A stretch of 64,000 bases of DNA from Blastocatellia bacterium (GTDB taxonomy: Bacteria; Acidobacteriota; Blastocatellia; HR10; J050). Both the position numbers and the translations under genes were made by a program. The notes beneath the pieces are model-generated. The model was given only the letters and a program-made list of their open reading frames with translations. It did no database searches and was not told where the DNA came from. Positions 9,652 through 18,572 of this stretch are shown here, piece after piece. The DNA lies in NCBI GenBank assembly GCA_026985075.1, contig JALSQX010000020.1, positions 94,966 to 158,965 on the forward strand. Reading direction: 5' to 3'. Within the stretch, counting starts at the first letter, position 1. Every line of letters starts with the position of its first letter.

Positions 9652-9689
9652 CACGCGCTCCATCGTTCCTCGATGTTGCATTCGGCGAT

Positions 9690-9708
9690 GCGCCCGAAGA
9701 TCGGGCGC
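9690..9708. promoter_or_regulatory. Intercistronic GC-rich hairpin
   Basis: GCGCCCGA and TCGGGCGC form a perfect 8-bp stem with a 3-base loop between the stop of AP paralogue 5 (9768) and the acyltransferase start. There is no T-tract on either side, so it is more likely an RNA-stability or attenuation element than a classical terminator. Confidence 0.4.
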
Positions 9709-9767
9709 GGAGATGGTTCATTGAACGACGATTCCCCGCCGTCCACGACGGCCACGCCCTCCGGCCA

Positions 9768-11456
9768 TTACATGTACCCCATATCTTTCAACCGCTCGAT
9801 GACCAATTGTTCTTCTTCCGGCGAATACGCCATCGTTTCGGGAGGCGGCTCTCCGGCCACGATATCGTCGGTCTCCACAGGATGTCGAGCCACATAGGTG
9901 GGCTCGAACGCTTCGGTCAGCACGCGCCCATCCATGTAGGATTGAACCGGGAGTCCCATCATGTACAGAATGGTCGGCGTCACGTCGATGATGCGAGCGC
10001 CCTGAAGCTCAACGCCCTGACGAATGTATTGGCCGTAGAGGAGCAGGATGCCCTGCATGTGATGGTGTCCCGATCGCTCGTTGGCTCGCCGACCAGCATA
10101 GACGAGCGTGCGCGGACCGAATCCCTCGTGAATGTAGTAACCGGGTCGGGTGAGCAGCAGAAGATCCGGAGCCTCCCCAGCATAATCGCCGACGTACACC
10201 TCCTCCGGCGTGTATATGGCTTCCAGGATGGGCTCTCCAGTTTCGTCATCGCGAAAGGCCCGGAGTTGCGCGATCAATTCTTCTCGCAACGCCCGATATT
10301 GTTGACCGGGCTCGACCACCCCGTGTGGCTCGCGCCCCTTCACGTTCAGCCAGATGGCCATGGCGCTGGCCGAGGGCATGAAGGCTCGGGTGCGCGTCCA
10401 GTCGATTCTCCGCTCGATGTTCTTGAACGTCACCACGCCGCGGGGCACTTGATTTTTCAGCGCTTCGGGAAACAGCTTGGGCAGCCACCCCAGATGCCAC
10501 CGTTCGAGGCGCTTGATGAGTCGTTCGCGTTGCAAGCCCATTCGCCGAAAGACCCTCTCTAACGGTGATGCCCGACGCTCATTGACGGCCAACCAACCAC
10601 GATCGCGCAGCCAATTGAGCAAGAAGACGTGCTTGCGAATCATCTCATGGCCGTGATCGGAGAGAATGACCAGATCAGTGTTTTCATCCAGCCGCCGCAA
10701 AATCTCGCCCAGGAGATCGTCCAGTTGACGATAGTAGTCGAGAATGGCGTTCTTGAACCGGGTCTCCCCAGGATAATAAGGATGGCGCTCTTCCATGAAC
10801 TTCCAGTACACGTGCATCACGCCATCGACGTGATGGAACATCACCCAGAAGAGATCCCACGGCTTATGATCCATCAAGTAGAGCGTCTCCTCCCGCTGGA
10901 TGTGGAGAATGCGAACCGACTCCTCATAGAATTCGTCCAATAATCCCGCCTTCCAAGAATTGAGACTGATATTGAGCCTGTAGTCGGGGATCACCCGCCG
11001 CAACTCGTCCAGCAATTCCGGCGGATGTGTGAAATCGGTCGCTTCGTCTGGCGTCATGATGCCGGCCACCATGAACCCATTGAATCGATCCACCGGATAG
11101 GTCAGAGGGAGATGAAGGATGCCCGAGCGCTTTCCATAAGCGTCCAGAATCTGCCAGATTTTCTTCGCCTTCACGTCGCTGGCATTATAGGGCGTACGGC
11201 TATAGCGATGGCGCATCGGTTTGAAGAAGCCGTAGATGTTATGTTTCCCGGGGTTGACGCCGGTCGCCGAAGAGATCCAGGCTGGCGGCGTCACCGGCGG
11301 AACCGTGCTCTGCAGGGTTCCGTGGGCGCCTTGACGAAGCACGCGGCCGAGATGAGGGAGTTTCCCTCCTTCTGCCCACGGCTTGATCAGAGCGAACGTC
11401 GCCCCATCCAATCCGACGACGACGACTTTCCGATCGTTTCCTCGTCGTCTCACCAT
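9768..11456 (-). CDS. AP-superfamily phosphodiesterase-like protein (paralogue 5)
   Basis: The 562-residue protein begins MVRRRGNDRKVVVVGLDGATF. Other motifs are PPVTPPAW (probable nucleophile Thr), TGVNPGKHNIYGFF, LVILSDHGHE and GHHHMQGILLLYG, and the tail is ERLKDMGYM. It is clearly a duplicate of paralogue 2: both share YPGE/YPGP, LMD/LME-KPWDLF and the PR-F-NIE segment before IDWTRTR. An ATG at 11456 with GAGGACC just upstream is a reasonable start. It lies 95 bases downstream of the flippase stop with no clear promoter, so it probably belongs to the flippase transcript. No signal peptide or membrane span is seen. The enzymatic target remains unknown. Confidence 0.85.
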   Translation of the reverse strand: MVRRRGNDRKVVVVGLDGATFALIKPWAEGGKLPHLGRVLRQGAHGTLQSTVPPVTPPAWISSATGVNPGKHNIYGFFKPMRHRYSRTPYNASDVKAKKIWQILDAYGKRSGILHLPLTYPVDRFNGFMVAGIMTPDEATDFTHPPELLDELRRVIPDYRLNISLNSWKAGLLDEFYEESVRILHIQREETLYLMDHKPWDLFWVMFHHVDGVMHVYWKFMEERHPYYPGETRFKNAILDYYRQLDDLLGEILRRLDENTDLVILSDHGHEMIRKHVFLLNWLRDRGWLAVNERRASPLERVFRRMGLQRERLIKRLERWHLGWLPKLFPEALKNQVPRGVVTFKNIERRIDWTRTRAFMPSASAMAIWLNVKGREPHGVVEPGQQYRALREELIAQLRAFRDDETGEPILEAIYTPEEVYVGDYAGEAPDLLLLTRPGYYIHEGFGPRTLVYAGRRANERSGHHHMQGILLLYGQYIRQGVELQGARIIDVTPTILYMMGLPVQSYMDGRVLTEAFEPTYVARHPVETDDIVAGEPPPETMAYSPEEEQLVIERLKDMGYM

Positions 11457-11551
11457 ACGGTCCTCAGAACGATCTCCTCATCCCCAACACCCATCAGAGG
11501 GCACTTGGTTGTTGATGGATGGAAAATGTCCTCCCGGATCGACCGGTCATC

Positions 11552-13114
11552 TCAATGTCCCCCGCGGATCTCGGCATCGGCGACCGGAGAGAACCGGCCT
11601 CGCCCGAGAGCGCGCCCGAGGCGCGCGCGAAGCCGCTGAAACGCGTACCGATCTTCCCGATCGACGCCCATCAGGAACAAGCTCGCGCCATATGTTGACA
11701 CCATGATCAATCCCAGAGCGAGGAAAGCGACGTATTTCTGGCCCGGCAAGAACGTATGCGACAGCGCACCGATGCCGGTGGCGATAGCACCCGCAATGAG
11801 AACCTTAATGTAACTCATATGTAGCGGATGCAACTTCATGTCCCGATAGGCGATGCCCGCGGCCAGGGCATTGGCCAACACCACAGAACCGGCAAAAGCC
11901 AGCGCCGCTCCCACGATCCCGTGAGACGGCACGAGCCCGATGTTCAACCCCAGAGCGACCACGCCACTAATGACGCGGATGGCCAGCGACGTTTTGGATC
12001 GTCCCGACATGATGATGGCCGTCTCGGACGGCCCCACAGCATAACTGAAGAAAACGGCCAGCGTCACGATACTGACGGCTTGTGCCGCCGATTCGAACTG
12101 CTCTCCCAGAACGGGAATCACGGCTCGCGGAAAGAAGATGAGCATGGCGAATGCCGGCACGGTCAGTAGCATCATCCAGCGGGTGACCGTCTGAAACCCA
12201 CGCCGGAGCTCATCGAACCGGGCTTCGGCGTGCAAGGGGGCGATGTGCGGCGTATAGGCCTTCTGGAAGGCGCTGGTGATCAACGTATTGAGGCTGGCCA
12301 ATCGAAGTGCGAACGTGTACAGCGTGATCTCCGCCGGTCCGCGAAACGCTCCCAGTAACAGGATATCGGCGCGTCGAGACGCCCGGCTCACCAGATTCCG
12401 CAGCAACAGCGGCCAGGAGAAACTCAACAGCTCGCGGAACTGAAAGACGGGACGCACGCCTTTGAAACGATGATGAAAGGCGCGGAAGAAATACCCATAA
12501 GCCACCATCACCGACGCGGCCACGGCCATCAAGTAAGCGATGATGAGCCCATCCAATCGGTATCCCATGAGAAACAACACCAGCGCCACGCCCACTCTGA
12601 CCGCTGGCTCGATCACGCTGTTGACATAGATCTGCGGTTTGAACCGCTTGAGGCCGACCAGCGAGCGCAACCAGATGCCGGTCAGCGCCAACCAGGGCAA
12701 GGCTACGGCGAGCGATTCGAGGACCAGCGTCAATCGCTGCCGATTGCCGAACATGTGTCTCACGATGGGATCGGCGGCGACGAACAGAATCACTCCAACG
12801 AACAGAGCGAACGGAACGCTCAGCCCGAGGGCGCTCCAGATGATCCCTTTGAGTCGAGCTTCATCGCCCCGGTCGGCATACAGAGAGACGAAGCGAATGA
12901 GCCCCTTGCCGAATCCCAAATTGATGACGACCGAAACCAGCCGAACGAGGGTGAATCCCAGTACGAACAAGCCGAAGACTTTCAACCCATAGAGTTTGGC
13001 GATACCGACGGCGAAGGCGAATCCGAAAAGTTTGTCCAACACATTCCCGACTAAAACCACGCCACTATCCACGCCCAGCTTGTGCACCTGTTGATACGAC
13101 TGACTATCGGTCAT
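11552..13114 (-). CDS. Wzx-type/MATE-like polysaccharide flippase
   Basis: This is an approximately 520-residue multi-pass protein, with about 12-14 hydrophobic helices by eye, of the oligosaccharide flippase (MOP exporter) class. Indicators are the early GVVLVGNVLDKLFGFAFAVGIAKLYG, the loop GFGKGLIRFVSLYADRGDEARLKG, and helix 7-8 sequence SRASRRADILLLGAFRGPAEI. Such proteins flip undecaprenyl-linked glycan units across the inner membrane. The chosen start (MTDSQSYQQ, ATG at 13114) has GGAGAGG about 11 bases upstream and AGGTGGAG immediately before; an in-frame start at 13165 is possible. A good sigma70-like promoter lies at 13218-13247. Its presence ties the phosphodiesterases, glycosyltransferase and acyltransferase to surface-glycan assembly. 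MurJ is unlikely given the context. Confidence 0.87.
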   Translation of the reverse strand: MTDSQSYQQVHKLGVDSGVVLVGNVLDKLFGFAFAVGIAKLYGLKVFGLFVLGFTLVRLVSVVINLGFGKGLIRFVSLYADRGDEARLKGIIWSALGLSVPFALFVGVILFVAADPIVRHMFGNRQRLTLVLESLAVALPWLALTGIWLRSLVGLKRFKPQIYVNSVIEPAVRVGVALVLFLMGYRLDGLIIAYLMAVAASVMVAYGYFFRAFHHRFKGVRPVFQFRELLSFSWPLLLRNLVSRASRRADILLLGAFRGPAEITLYTFALRLASLNTLITSAFQKAYTPHIAPLHAEARFDELRRGFQTVTRWMMLLTVPAFAMLIFFPRAVIPVLGEQFESAAQAVSIVTLAVFFSYAVGPSETAIIMSGRSKTSLAIRVISGVVALGLNIGLVPSHGIVGAALAFAGSVVLANALAAGIAYRDMKLHPLHMSYIKVLIAGAIATGIGALSHTFLPGQKYVAFLALGLIMVSTYGASLFLMGVDREDRYAFQRLRARLGRALGRGRFSPVADAEIRGGH

Positions 13115-13217
13115 CTCCACCTTCGCCTCTCCGTCGCCTTCGAGTCGATGGCTGCATGAAGGCACGCTGCATGGAAGTCTCCCTATCGCTATGTCATCGC
13201 CCTGTCAATCGCGGGGT

Positions 13218-13247
13218 ATTATAGCTGGAGACTATTCATTGTGTCTA
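13218..13247 (-). promoter_or_regulatory. Sigma70-type promoter for the flippase gene
   Basis: On the minus strand TAGACA (13242-13247) and a perfect TATAAT (13218-13223) are separated by 18 bases. Transcription would start near 13211, giving a leader of roughly 100 bases to the chosen flippase ATG. Confidence 0.65.
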
Positions 13248-13383
13248 TCGATGAAATTGGTTCACTGCTCGGGCGCTGCGGACATTGAGGAGATGTTCCC
13301 TCTCGTTCATTGAACCGTATGATTCCGGGATCATCTCAGCCCGATCGTCATGGGACGAGGGAGAGTCGCCCGAGTGCCGTCGG

Positions 13384-15072
13384 TCATCCCAGATATCCGA
13401 GATCCCGTAATCGTTCCTCGATCGCCGTCTGCTCGGCTTCATCGTAGCCCGGGGATATCGGCTCCCCGATGGATTCGGCGTCGCAATATTGAGGTGGATG
13501 AGCCGCCAGGAAATCCTCGGTGAACATCTCCGTCAGCACGCGCCCATCCATGTCCCGGGGAATGGGTACGCCCGAGAGATACAACACGGTGGGCGCCAGA
13601 TCGATGAGGCGCGCCTCCTGGAGACACACCCCTGGTTTGATGCCGCGTCCCATGGCCAGGAGGATACCGCGATCATCGTGGTGGCCGGGAATATTCTTGA
13701 CGCGGAAGAATTGATCCCGCGCGCGCCGCCGAATGCGTCCGCTGGTGGTGAAATTTTTTCTCGGATCGTCGTGGCCGGTGTTCTCCAGCAGAATGATGTC
13801 CGCCGCTCGGTCCACCCAGTCTCCAGCATAAACCTCTGTACGCCGGGCGACGCGAGCGAACACGGGAGCGCCCGTTTCGGGATCTCGAATCTCCCGCAAC
13901 TCGTCCATGAGAGCGGTCACCGTTCGATCATATGCCTCGGGCTCAACAATGCCCATGGGTTCGCGTCCTCTCACATTCAATCGAACTCCTTGACCATTGA
14001 TGTAATAAGCGCGCGTCTGCGACCAGTCGATGACTCGCAGTTGAGCCCGCACGCCGAGAGCTCGTCGATTCATCCTCCGCTGGCGAAGGGCCGGCAGGGG
14101 GAGCGCATTTTTGGCCGCCCGGGCCCAGCGATAGAGTGTCGGGCGTTGACGCAAGAAGCGCATCATGAGGGAGCTCACATCGATCGTGGGGCGATCGGCC
14201 AGAGCCAGCCAGCCCCGTTGCCATAACCAGTGATTGACGAAGAACGTCTTGTACGTGCCGCAAAATCCATGATCGGAGAGGACGAGGAGCGTAGACGTCT
14301 CATCCAGACGTTCGATGAACTCTCCGATCACTCCATCCAGAAACTCGTATAATTCGATCACCACCGATCGATAACGGGCGGCTCGGCGGGCGTCGTAGGT
14401 GGGATGCCGTTCATCCAGATCGTCCCAGAGGAAATGATGGACGCGATCGGTCTCGGTGAACACGCCGGCGAACACATCCGGATTGACGACGTCCAGAATG
14501 TAACGCATAGCCCGAGCTCGGATGTCCAGCCGCTCGCGCAGATGCCGACGCAACCACGCTTTTCGTCCCAGACGATCCCGACGCCCGATGTTCAACTCGA
14601 TCGTATATTCGGGAACGGCCGCCAAAAGATCCCGAGCAAATTCGGGCGGATAGGTGGCCTGACGCCACTCGGGAGCATCCATGCCGCCGACGATCGCGCC
14701 ATTGATCGGACGCGGTGGATAGGTATAGGGCATATTGATGACCGCCACTCGCCGTCCCGCTTCGCTGAGCAATTCCCACACCGTGGGCGATCGAATATCG
14801 GCGCCACTGGCCAGAGCGAGGTCGTATTGACCGGGCCGAAGAGCAAAAAACCCGAACAGGCCGTGCTTGCCCGCATTCTTGCCGGTCATGAAGCTGGACC
14901 ATCCCACCGGGCTGTTCGGCGGGATGGTGGAGCGGAGGATGCCGCTCGCTCCGCGCTCCCGGAGAGAGGCCAGCGCCGGCAGGCGACCCGAAGCGATGAG
15001 CGGATCGAGAACGCGAAACGTGGCTCCATCTAACCCCAGGATGAAAACTTTACTCCGCGTCGAGTCGATCAT
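13384..15072 (-). CDS. AP-superfamily phosphodiesterase-like protein (paralogue 6)
   Basis: The approximately 562-residue protein begins MIDSTRSKVFILGLDGATFRVLD. It has PPNSPVGW with probable nucleophile Ser, FMTGKNAGKHGLFGFF, LVLSDHGFC and the late GHHDDRGILLAMG site, and ends in ERLRDLGYLG. It is closest to paralogue 3. The start at 15072 fits the family N-terminus; an upstream TTG at 15156 is part of the promoter and unlikely. A promoter with perfect TATAAT sits at 15127-15156, so this gene has its own transcript, and a second promoter follows it before the flippase. The role in glycan or lipid phosphodiester chemistry is inferred only. Confidence 0.85.
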   Translation of the reverse strand: MIDSTRSKVFILGLDGATFRVLDPLIASGRLPALASLRERGASGILRSTIPPNSPVGWSSFMTGKNAGKHGLFGFFALRPGQYDLALASGADIRSPTVWELLSEAGRRVAVINMPYTYPPRPINGAIVGGMDAPEWRQATYPPEFARDLLAAVPEYTIELNIGRRDRLGRKAWLRRHLRERLDIRARAMRYILDVVNPDVFAGVFTETDRVHHFLWDDLDERHPTYDARRAARYRSVVIELYEFLDGVIGEFIERLDETSTLLVLSDHGFCGTYKTFFVNHWLWQRGWLALADRPTIDVSSLMMRFLRQRPTLYRWARAAKNALPLPALRQRRMNRRALGVRAQLRVIDWSQTRAYYINGQGVRLNVRGREPMGIVEPEAYDRTVTALMDELREIRDPETGAPVFARVARRTEVYAGDWVDRAADIILLENTGHDDPRKNFTTSGRIRRRARDQFFRVKNIPGHHDDRGILLAMGRGIKPGVCLQEARLIDLAPTVLYLSGVPIPRDMDGRVLTEMFTEDFLAAHPPQYCDAESIGEPISPGYDEAEQTAIEERLRDLGYLG

Positions 15073-15126
15073 GAGGGCTTCAGCGTCCCCGTCTGGCCGA
15101 TGATGGTCATTCCTTTCACGGCGGCT

Positions 15127-15156
15127 ATTATACTCAGGGGAAACCGATGAGTTCAA
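15127..15156 (-). promoter_or_regulatory. Sigma70-type promoter for AP paralogue 6
   Basis: On the minus strand TTGAAC (15151-15156) and a perfect TATAAT (15127-15132) are separated by 18 bases, about 50 bases before the ATG at 15072. Confidence 0.65.
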
Positions 15157-15209
15157 TCACCACATTGTTTCGCTCCCGCGAGCCGCTCCCCTCTGCCTCA
15201 TGCGCGAAG

Positions 15210-17561
15210 TTATCGGCGGGAAGAAGATGGTGGAGAAGTTGGCGAAAGTTGGAGAATGCACTCGGCATTCTCCTCGATGATGATCTTACGATCGGCGGGG
15301 ACGTTTTCGCACACCTGAACGATGCCGCTCGGCCAGCGCACTTCTACACGCTCAGCCCGCTCATGTTCTCCCAAACCGAACACCTGCTCCAGACTGTTAG
15401 TGGCCAGATGCATATCCGCTCCGGAGAGTTCGCGCATTTGCGTCGTTTCCCCGGACGTGACCAGGATCTTGGCTCCAAAGGCATCGCGGTTACTGATTGT
15501 GCCTCTCAACCGGATATTCAACCAATGATGCCCGGTGTTCAGATCGTTCCGAAGCAACACGCCTTCCTCGCTCACGTTGGCCAAATAGATGTCCAGATCT
15601 CCATCATTATCGATGTCACCGAAGGTCGCTCCTCGGGTGAATCCAGGATAATCCACTCCGTAAAGGCGACCGACTTCGGTGAACGTGCCATTGCGATTGT
15701 TGCGAAAGAGCAAGTTGGGTTGGGCGAGCGCGATGGGATAATTCCCCATCATCCCCACCCAACCGGCACTGAGGTAATAATCGACCCATCCATCGAGATC
15801 GAAGTCCCAGGGATTCACTCCCCAGGTGCAAATCATCCACGTCGTTCCGGCAAACGGCCCCGTCGTCGGAACGGCTACGTCCAGGCCCCATTCATGAGCC
15901 GCCTCGGCGAAGGTGCCATCTCCGTTGTTCCGGTGGAACGCGGCGGCCCCACAATTCGAAATGAGGTAATCGAGATCTCCGTCATTATCGACATCGCCCG
16001 CGCCGATACCCATTCCCCAGAGTCGAGAATCGAATCCCACCAGGGGACCCACTTCGGTGAATACCCATCCGCCGCGACCATCAGGGCCGTCGTTGCGGTA
16101 CAGCGTATTGGGATAATCGGTGAATGCCCCAAAATCGTTGACTACGGCCAGATCGACGTCCCCATCATTATCGTAATCCGTCCACAGCGCAGCTAAGGTG
16201 CGTCCACGATTATCGACGCCATACTCGGCGCCCACTTCAGTGAACGTGCCATCACCATTATTGCGATAGAGATAGTTCGGTCGTCCCGGCGCTCCCACGA
16301 ACTCCGGTGGCGGCGATTGCGGCGAAATATTGCCTACATACAAGTCAAGATAGCCGTCACTATTATAATCGCCCCAGGCGATGCTCACGCTGAAATCATG
16401 AGGGTCGCCACCCACACCGGCCTCTGCCGTGACGTCGGTGAACGTGCCGTCACCATTGTTATGATAGAGAATATTCGTGCCCTGGCGCGTCGTGATGAAC
16501 AGGTCTCGAAATCCGTCATTATCATAATCGCCCCAGGCCACGCCACGGCTCAACGCTCCCGCGGCCATGACGCCGGCGCGCTCGGCGACTTCGGTGAACG
16601 TCCCATCGCCATTATTGCGATAAAGGAAGCTCCGGCCTTGATCGGTGACGTACAAATCGAGCCACCCATCGTTATCGTAATCACCGAAGGCGGCACCACC
16701 CCGCAATCCACGACCGGGTTGAGGCAACCGATTCACGCCCGCCGACCGGGAAATGTCGACGAAGGGGAACTCGCCTTGATGATAGAGGGAGACGTAGAAT
16801 TCATCGGCATCGAGGGTCTCGCCGTCATCGCTCATGACGCGTCCCACAATCCGAGCATACCCCGTCCTCGTGGTGTAGCGAGACAACCGTTCCACGCTCG
16901 TCAGGATCAGTTCCTGTTTAGGAGACAGCGTCAAGGGCCTCTCATCGAGGATGAATGTCTCCCCCGTGGGCACAGTGAGAGACACCCGGTAGGTTCCCAC
17001 GACGGGTTGAGTCGTCGTGTTGGTCAATCGCTGAACGAACGTCACGGGTTCATCCATCCGCTCGCGCCGCTTGGTCGGCCACAATCGAATCCGAATGGGG
17101 GGAGGATGATAGAGCGCCGGATCGAGGACGGCCTCTACCTCCACTTCATGCCAACGCCCACCGGCGTCCCGCGCCGTCAGGCGAATGGTATTTCGACCTT
17201 GCGCCAGGCAGCACACTGTAGCCGTGAATCGACCGTCGATGACGGGAACGGGAACGCCGGGTAATTCATCGTGGCGTCGACCGAGAATGACCACCGGCGC
17301 TCCCAGGCGAATGGCATACACTGTTTCAATCGTCGGATCGCTGACCACCCCAACGAGCGTGAGCGGATTCCGCCCAATCCGCAACTGGTCCGGTGGCGTC
17401 AGAACCCGGATGACCGAATCTTGCGAAGGAGCGATATCCCCGGACAATCCCACACTCATGAGGAGAAGCCCGATCAGGAGTCCACCGCGCAGGAGGCGGC
17501 CTCCCCTGAGGAGATGTTCTCTCCTTATTGAGCGGACGTATTGCCGTCTTCCGTCTCTCAT
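15210..17561 (-). CDS. CRTAC1-like secreted FG-GAP/VCBS repeat protein with ASPIC-UnbV C-terminus (copy A)
   Basis: This approximately 783-residue exported protein has an N-terminal hydrophobic segment (GGLLIGLLLMSVGLSG) serving as a signal or anchor. Residues about 45-260 are beta-rich with no recognised domain. Seven FG-GAP/VCBS calcium-binding blades follow (motifs like FGDYDNDGWLDLYV, WGDYDNDGFRDLFI and FGDIDNDGDLDIYL), each with an LYRNNGDGTFTEV companion. The C-terminal ASPIC/UnbV domain is shown by HHWLNIRLRGTISNRDAFGA and VRWPSG. Together these form an extracellular integrin-like beta-propeller that probably binds ligand or carbohydrate. The ATG at 17561 follows GGGAGGGT; a TTG directly before it is unlikely to be used. 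It is transcribed from the promoter inside a 45-bp repeated element. Two paralogues lie at 23.2-27.1 kb. A cell-surface or secreted role is inferred. Confidence 0.88.
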   Translation of the reverse strand: MRDGRRQYVRSIRREHLLRGGRLLRGGLLIGLLLMSVGLSGDIAPSQDSVIRVLTPPDQLRIGRNPLTLVGVVSDPTIETVYAIRLGAPVVILGRRHDELPGVPVPVIDGRFTATVCCLAQGRNTIRLTARDAGGRWHEVEVEAVLDPALYHPPPIRIRLWPTKRRERMDEPVTFVQRLTNTTTQPVVGTYRVSLTVPTGETFILDERPLTLSPKQELILTSVERLSRYTTRTGYARIVGRVMSDDGETLDADEFYVSLYHQGEFPFVDISRSAGVNRLPQPGRGLRGGAAFGDYDNDGWLDLYVTDQGRSFLYRNNGDGTFTEVAERAGVMAAGALSRGVAWGDYDNDGFRDLFITTRQGTNILYHNNGDGTFTDVTAEAGVGGDPHDFSVSIAWGDYNSDGYLDLYVGNISPQSPPPEFVGAPGRPNYLYRNNGDGTFTEVGAEYGVDNRGRTLAALWTDYDNDGDVDLAVVNDFGAFTDYPNTLYRNDGPDGRGGWVFTEVGPLVGFDSRLWGMGIGAGDVDNDGDLDYLISNCGAAAFHRNNGDGTFAEAAHEWGLDVAVPTTGPFAGTTWMICTWGVNPWDFDLDGWVDYYLSAGWVGMMGNYPIALAQPNLLFRNNRNGTFTEVGRLYGVDYPGFTRGATFGDIDNDGDLDIYLANVSEEGVLLRNDLNTGHHWLNIRLRGTISNRDAFGAKILVTSGETTQMRELSGADMHLATNSLEQVFGLGEHERAERVEVRWPSGIVQVCENVPADRKIIIEENAECILQLSPTSPPSSSRR

Positions 17562-17583
17562 CAAGACCCTCCCAGTCGGGATT

Positions 17584-17613
17584 ATTAGACACGCTTTCCC
17601 GGACTCTTGTCAA
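17584..17613 (-). promoter_or_regulatory. Promoter of CRTAC1-like gene A, embedded in the 45-bp repeat
   Basis: On the minus strand a perfect TTGACA (17608-17613) and TCTAAT (17584-17589) are separated by 18 bases, about 16 bases before the likely transcription start. The -35 and spacer lie inside direct-repeat copy 1. In repeat copy 2 the corresponding -10 reads TCTCAT, so that copy is probably inactive. Confidence 0.65.
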
Positions 17614-17631
17614 GCCGATGTGAGGACGATG
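17587..17631. repeat. 45-bp perfect direct repeat, copy 1
   Basis: Positions 17587-17631 are identical to 19177-19221 in the same orientation. Similarity extends 6 bases further left with two mismatches. Copy 1 contains the active leftward promoter of CRTAC1-like gene A and abuts the hicA remnant. Confidence 0.9.
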
Positions 17632-17695
17632 ATCGGCGCCATGATGGGACGCCGTGGAGTACGTCCCGATACGTCATCGCAGGCGGGCAGCTCAC
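17632..17695 (-). pseudogene. Truncated hicA toxin remnant
   Basis: A GTG at 17695 overlaps the end of the hicB pseudogene and reads VSCPPAMTYRDVLHG. This resembles the HicA N-terminus (the L-P-x-x-x-Y-R-E-V-x-R-x-L pattern). The similarity stops where the 45-bp repeat begins, so the toxin gene was cut at that junction. The catalytic histidine region is missing, so it cannot be functional. Confidence 0.5.
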
Positions 17696-17964
17696 GTTTC
17701 CACCGCTCCCACTTCTATCCCAACCGGAATCTTCATTGTCGTCTTCCGTCGCCGCCGTTCCAACAACGCGTTCGCTTTCGGTGGTAGGGGATCACCGTGC
17801 TCTCAGGTATGACGCGATCGGTTTACGAGCGGCGTCTTGAGCAATCTCCATCGTCTCGACGACCGTTCGCCCCTGTGCCACTAATCCTTGTAGCTCATCG
17901 CTGGTCGCCAGGCATCCCCCTCTTCCAGCGGTTCAATCTGAATGATGATGAGCACTTCAGCCAT
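17692..17964 (-). pseudogene. hicB-type antitoxin pseudogene with two compensating frameshifts
   Basis: From an ATG at 17964 with a GAGG ribosome-binding site the frame reads MAEVLIIIQIEPLEEG, a typical HicB start. One base appears lost in a G-run near 17915; the next frame then gives LATSDELQGLVAQGRTVVE and ETMEIAQDAARK, the diagnostic HicB/DUF1902-like sequence. An extra A near 17813 shifts it back to LEHGDPLPPKANALLERR and a stop at 17692. The two shifts compensate, but the resulting message is broken as written. It precedes the truncated hicA in normal HicBA-like pairing. A sequencing error in the G-run could explain one shift but hardly both plus the toxin truncation. Confidence 0.6.
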
Positions 17965-18350
17965 TTCACTTACCTCGCACGATCGGATTCGCCTGGGGCT
18001 TTCCCTCTGGGCGATGGCGCAACGTGCTCCAGACACACTTCCAATCCAGATGATCAATACTCCCCGTCCAACCCCTCGCCTCTTCAACCTCGCGTTCCCC
18101 GCCCACAAGCCTCGTCGCTAACCGGTCAGTTCTTCAAGCGTTACGTCCAAGGTGCAGAGGAAACCTCTTCATCCTTCAATCATTCCTGGTTGCTGGGAAG
18201 CAATGATGAGCGACAATCCAGGCCATCCACCGTGCAAGACTTCTCGCTGTCCTACTTGCTATATGCCAGTGCGGCGCGAGGACATGAGTCGCCCGGATAA
18301 ATCCGTTGGCTGCGATCGCTCGCTTGAGGAAGGTCATGAGACTTCTTTCA
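17965..18350. other. Intergenic stretch between the decayed and the intact hicBA loci
   Basis: About 385 bases with no gene I can support. Short open frames exist on both strands, one plus-strand frame with a C-x4-C-x2-C arrangement (CKTSRCPTC), but none has a start with a ribosome-binding site or recognisable homology. It may be decayed accessory DNA. Confidence 0.4.
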
Positions 18351-18572
18351 TCACAATGCTTCGAACTCGTCAGGAGTCAACCCCGCCTGTCGCAAGATGC
18401 TGCGCAGGGTGCCAACAGCTATCTCACGGTGGCGCGAAACAACAGCCGTGCGCACACCTTCGTTCGTTTGCTTGGCGAACTTTACATGACTGCCTTTCTG
18501 GCTTACTTCAGTGAAGCCCGCCGCTTCCAATGTGCGCTTAACTTCACGGTAAGGCAGCGGGCTAAGCGGCAT
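18351..18572 (-). CDS. hicA: HicA-family mRNA interferase toxin
   Basis: This 73-residue protein (MPLSPLPYREVKRTLEAAG...) is a HicA/YcfA toxin with a double-stranded RNA-binding-like fold that degrades mRNA. It has the L-P-Y-R-E-V-x-R-x-L-E-x-A-G-F start, the catalytic His29 in QKGSHVKF and the C-terminal HREIAVGTLRSILRQAGLT signature. The ATG at 18572 overlaps the upstream antitoxin gene by 11 bases, so the two are cotranslated. An earlier in-frame TTG (18581) is less likely. The order antitoxin then toxin is the reverse of E. coli hicAB but common elsewhere. The pair looks complete, unlike the decayed copy 400 bases away. Confidence 0.88.
   Translation of the reverse strand: MPLSPLPYREVKRTLEAAGFTEVSQKGSHVKFAKQTNEGVRTAVVSRHREIAVGTLRSILRQAGLTPDEFEAL

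Noticed and set aside
18152..18514. Plus-strand frame with CKTSRCPTC, possible zinc ribbon
   Set aside because: It runs over hicA, lacks a ribosome-binding site and its cysteines are not arranged as a complete zinc site.
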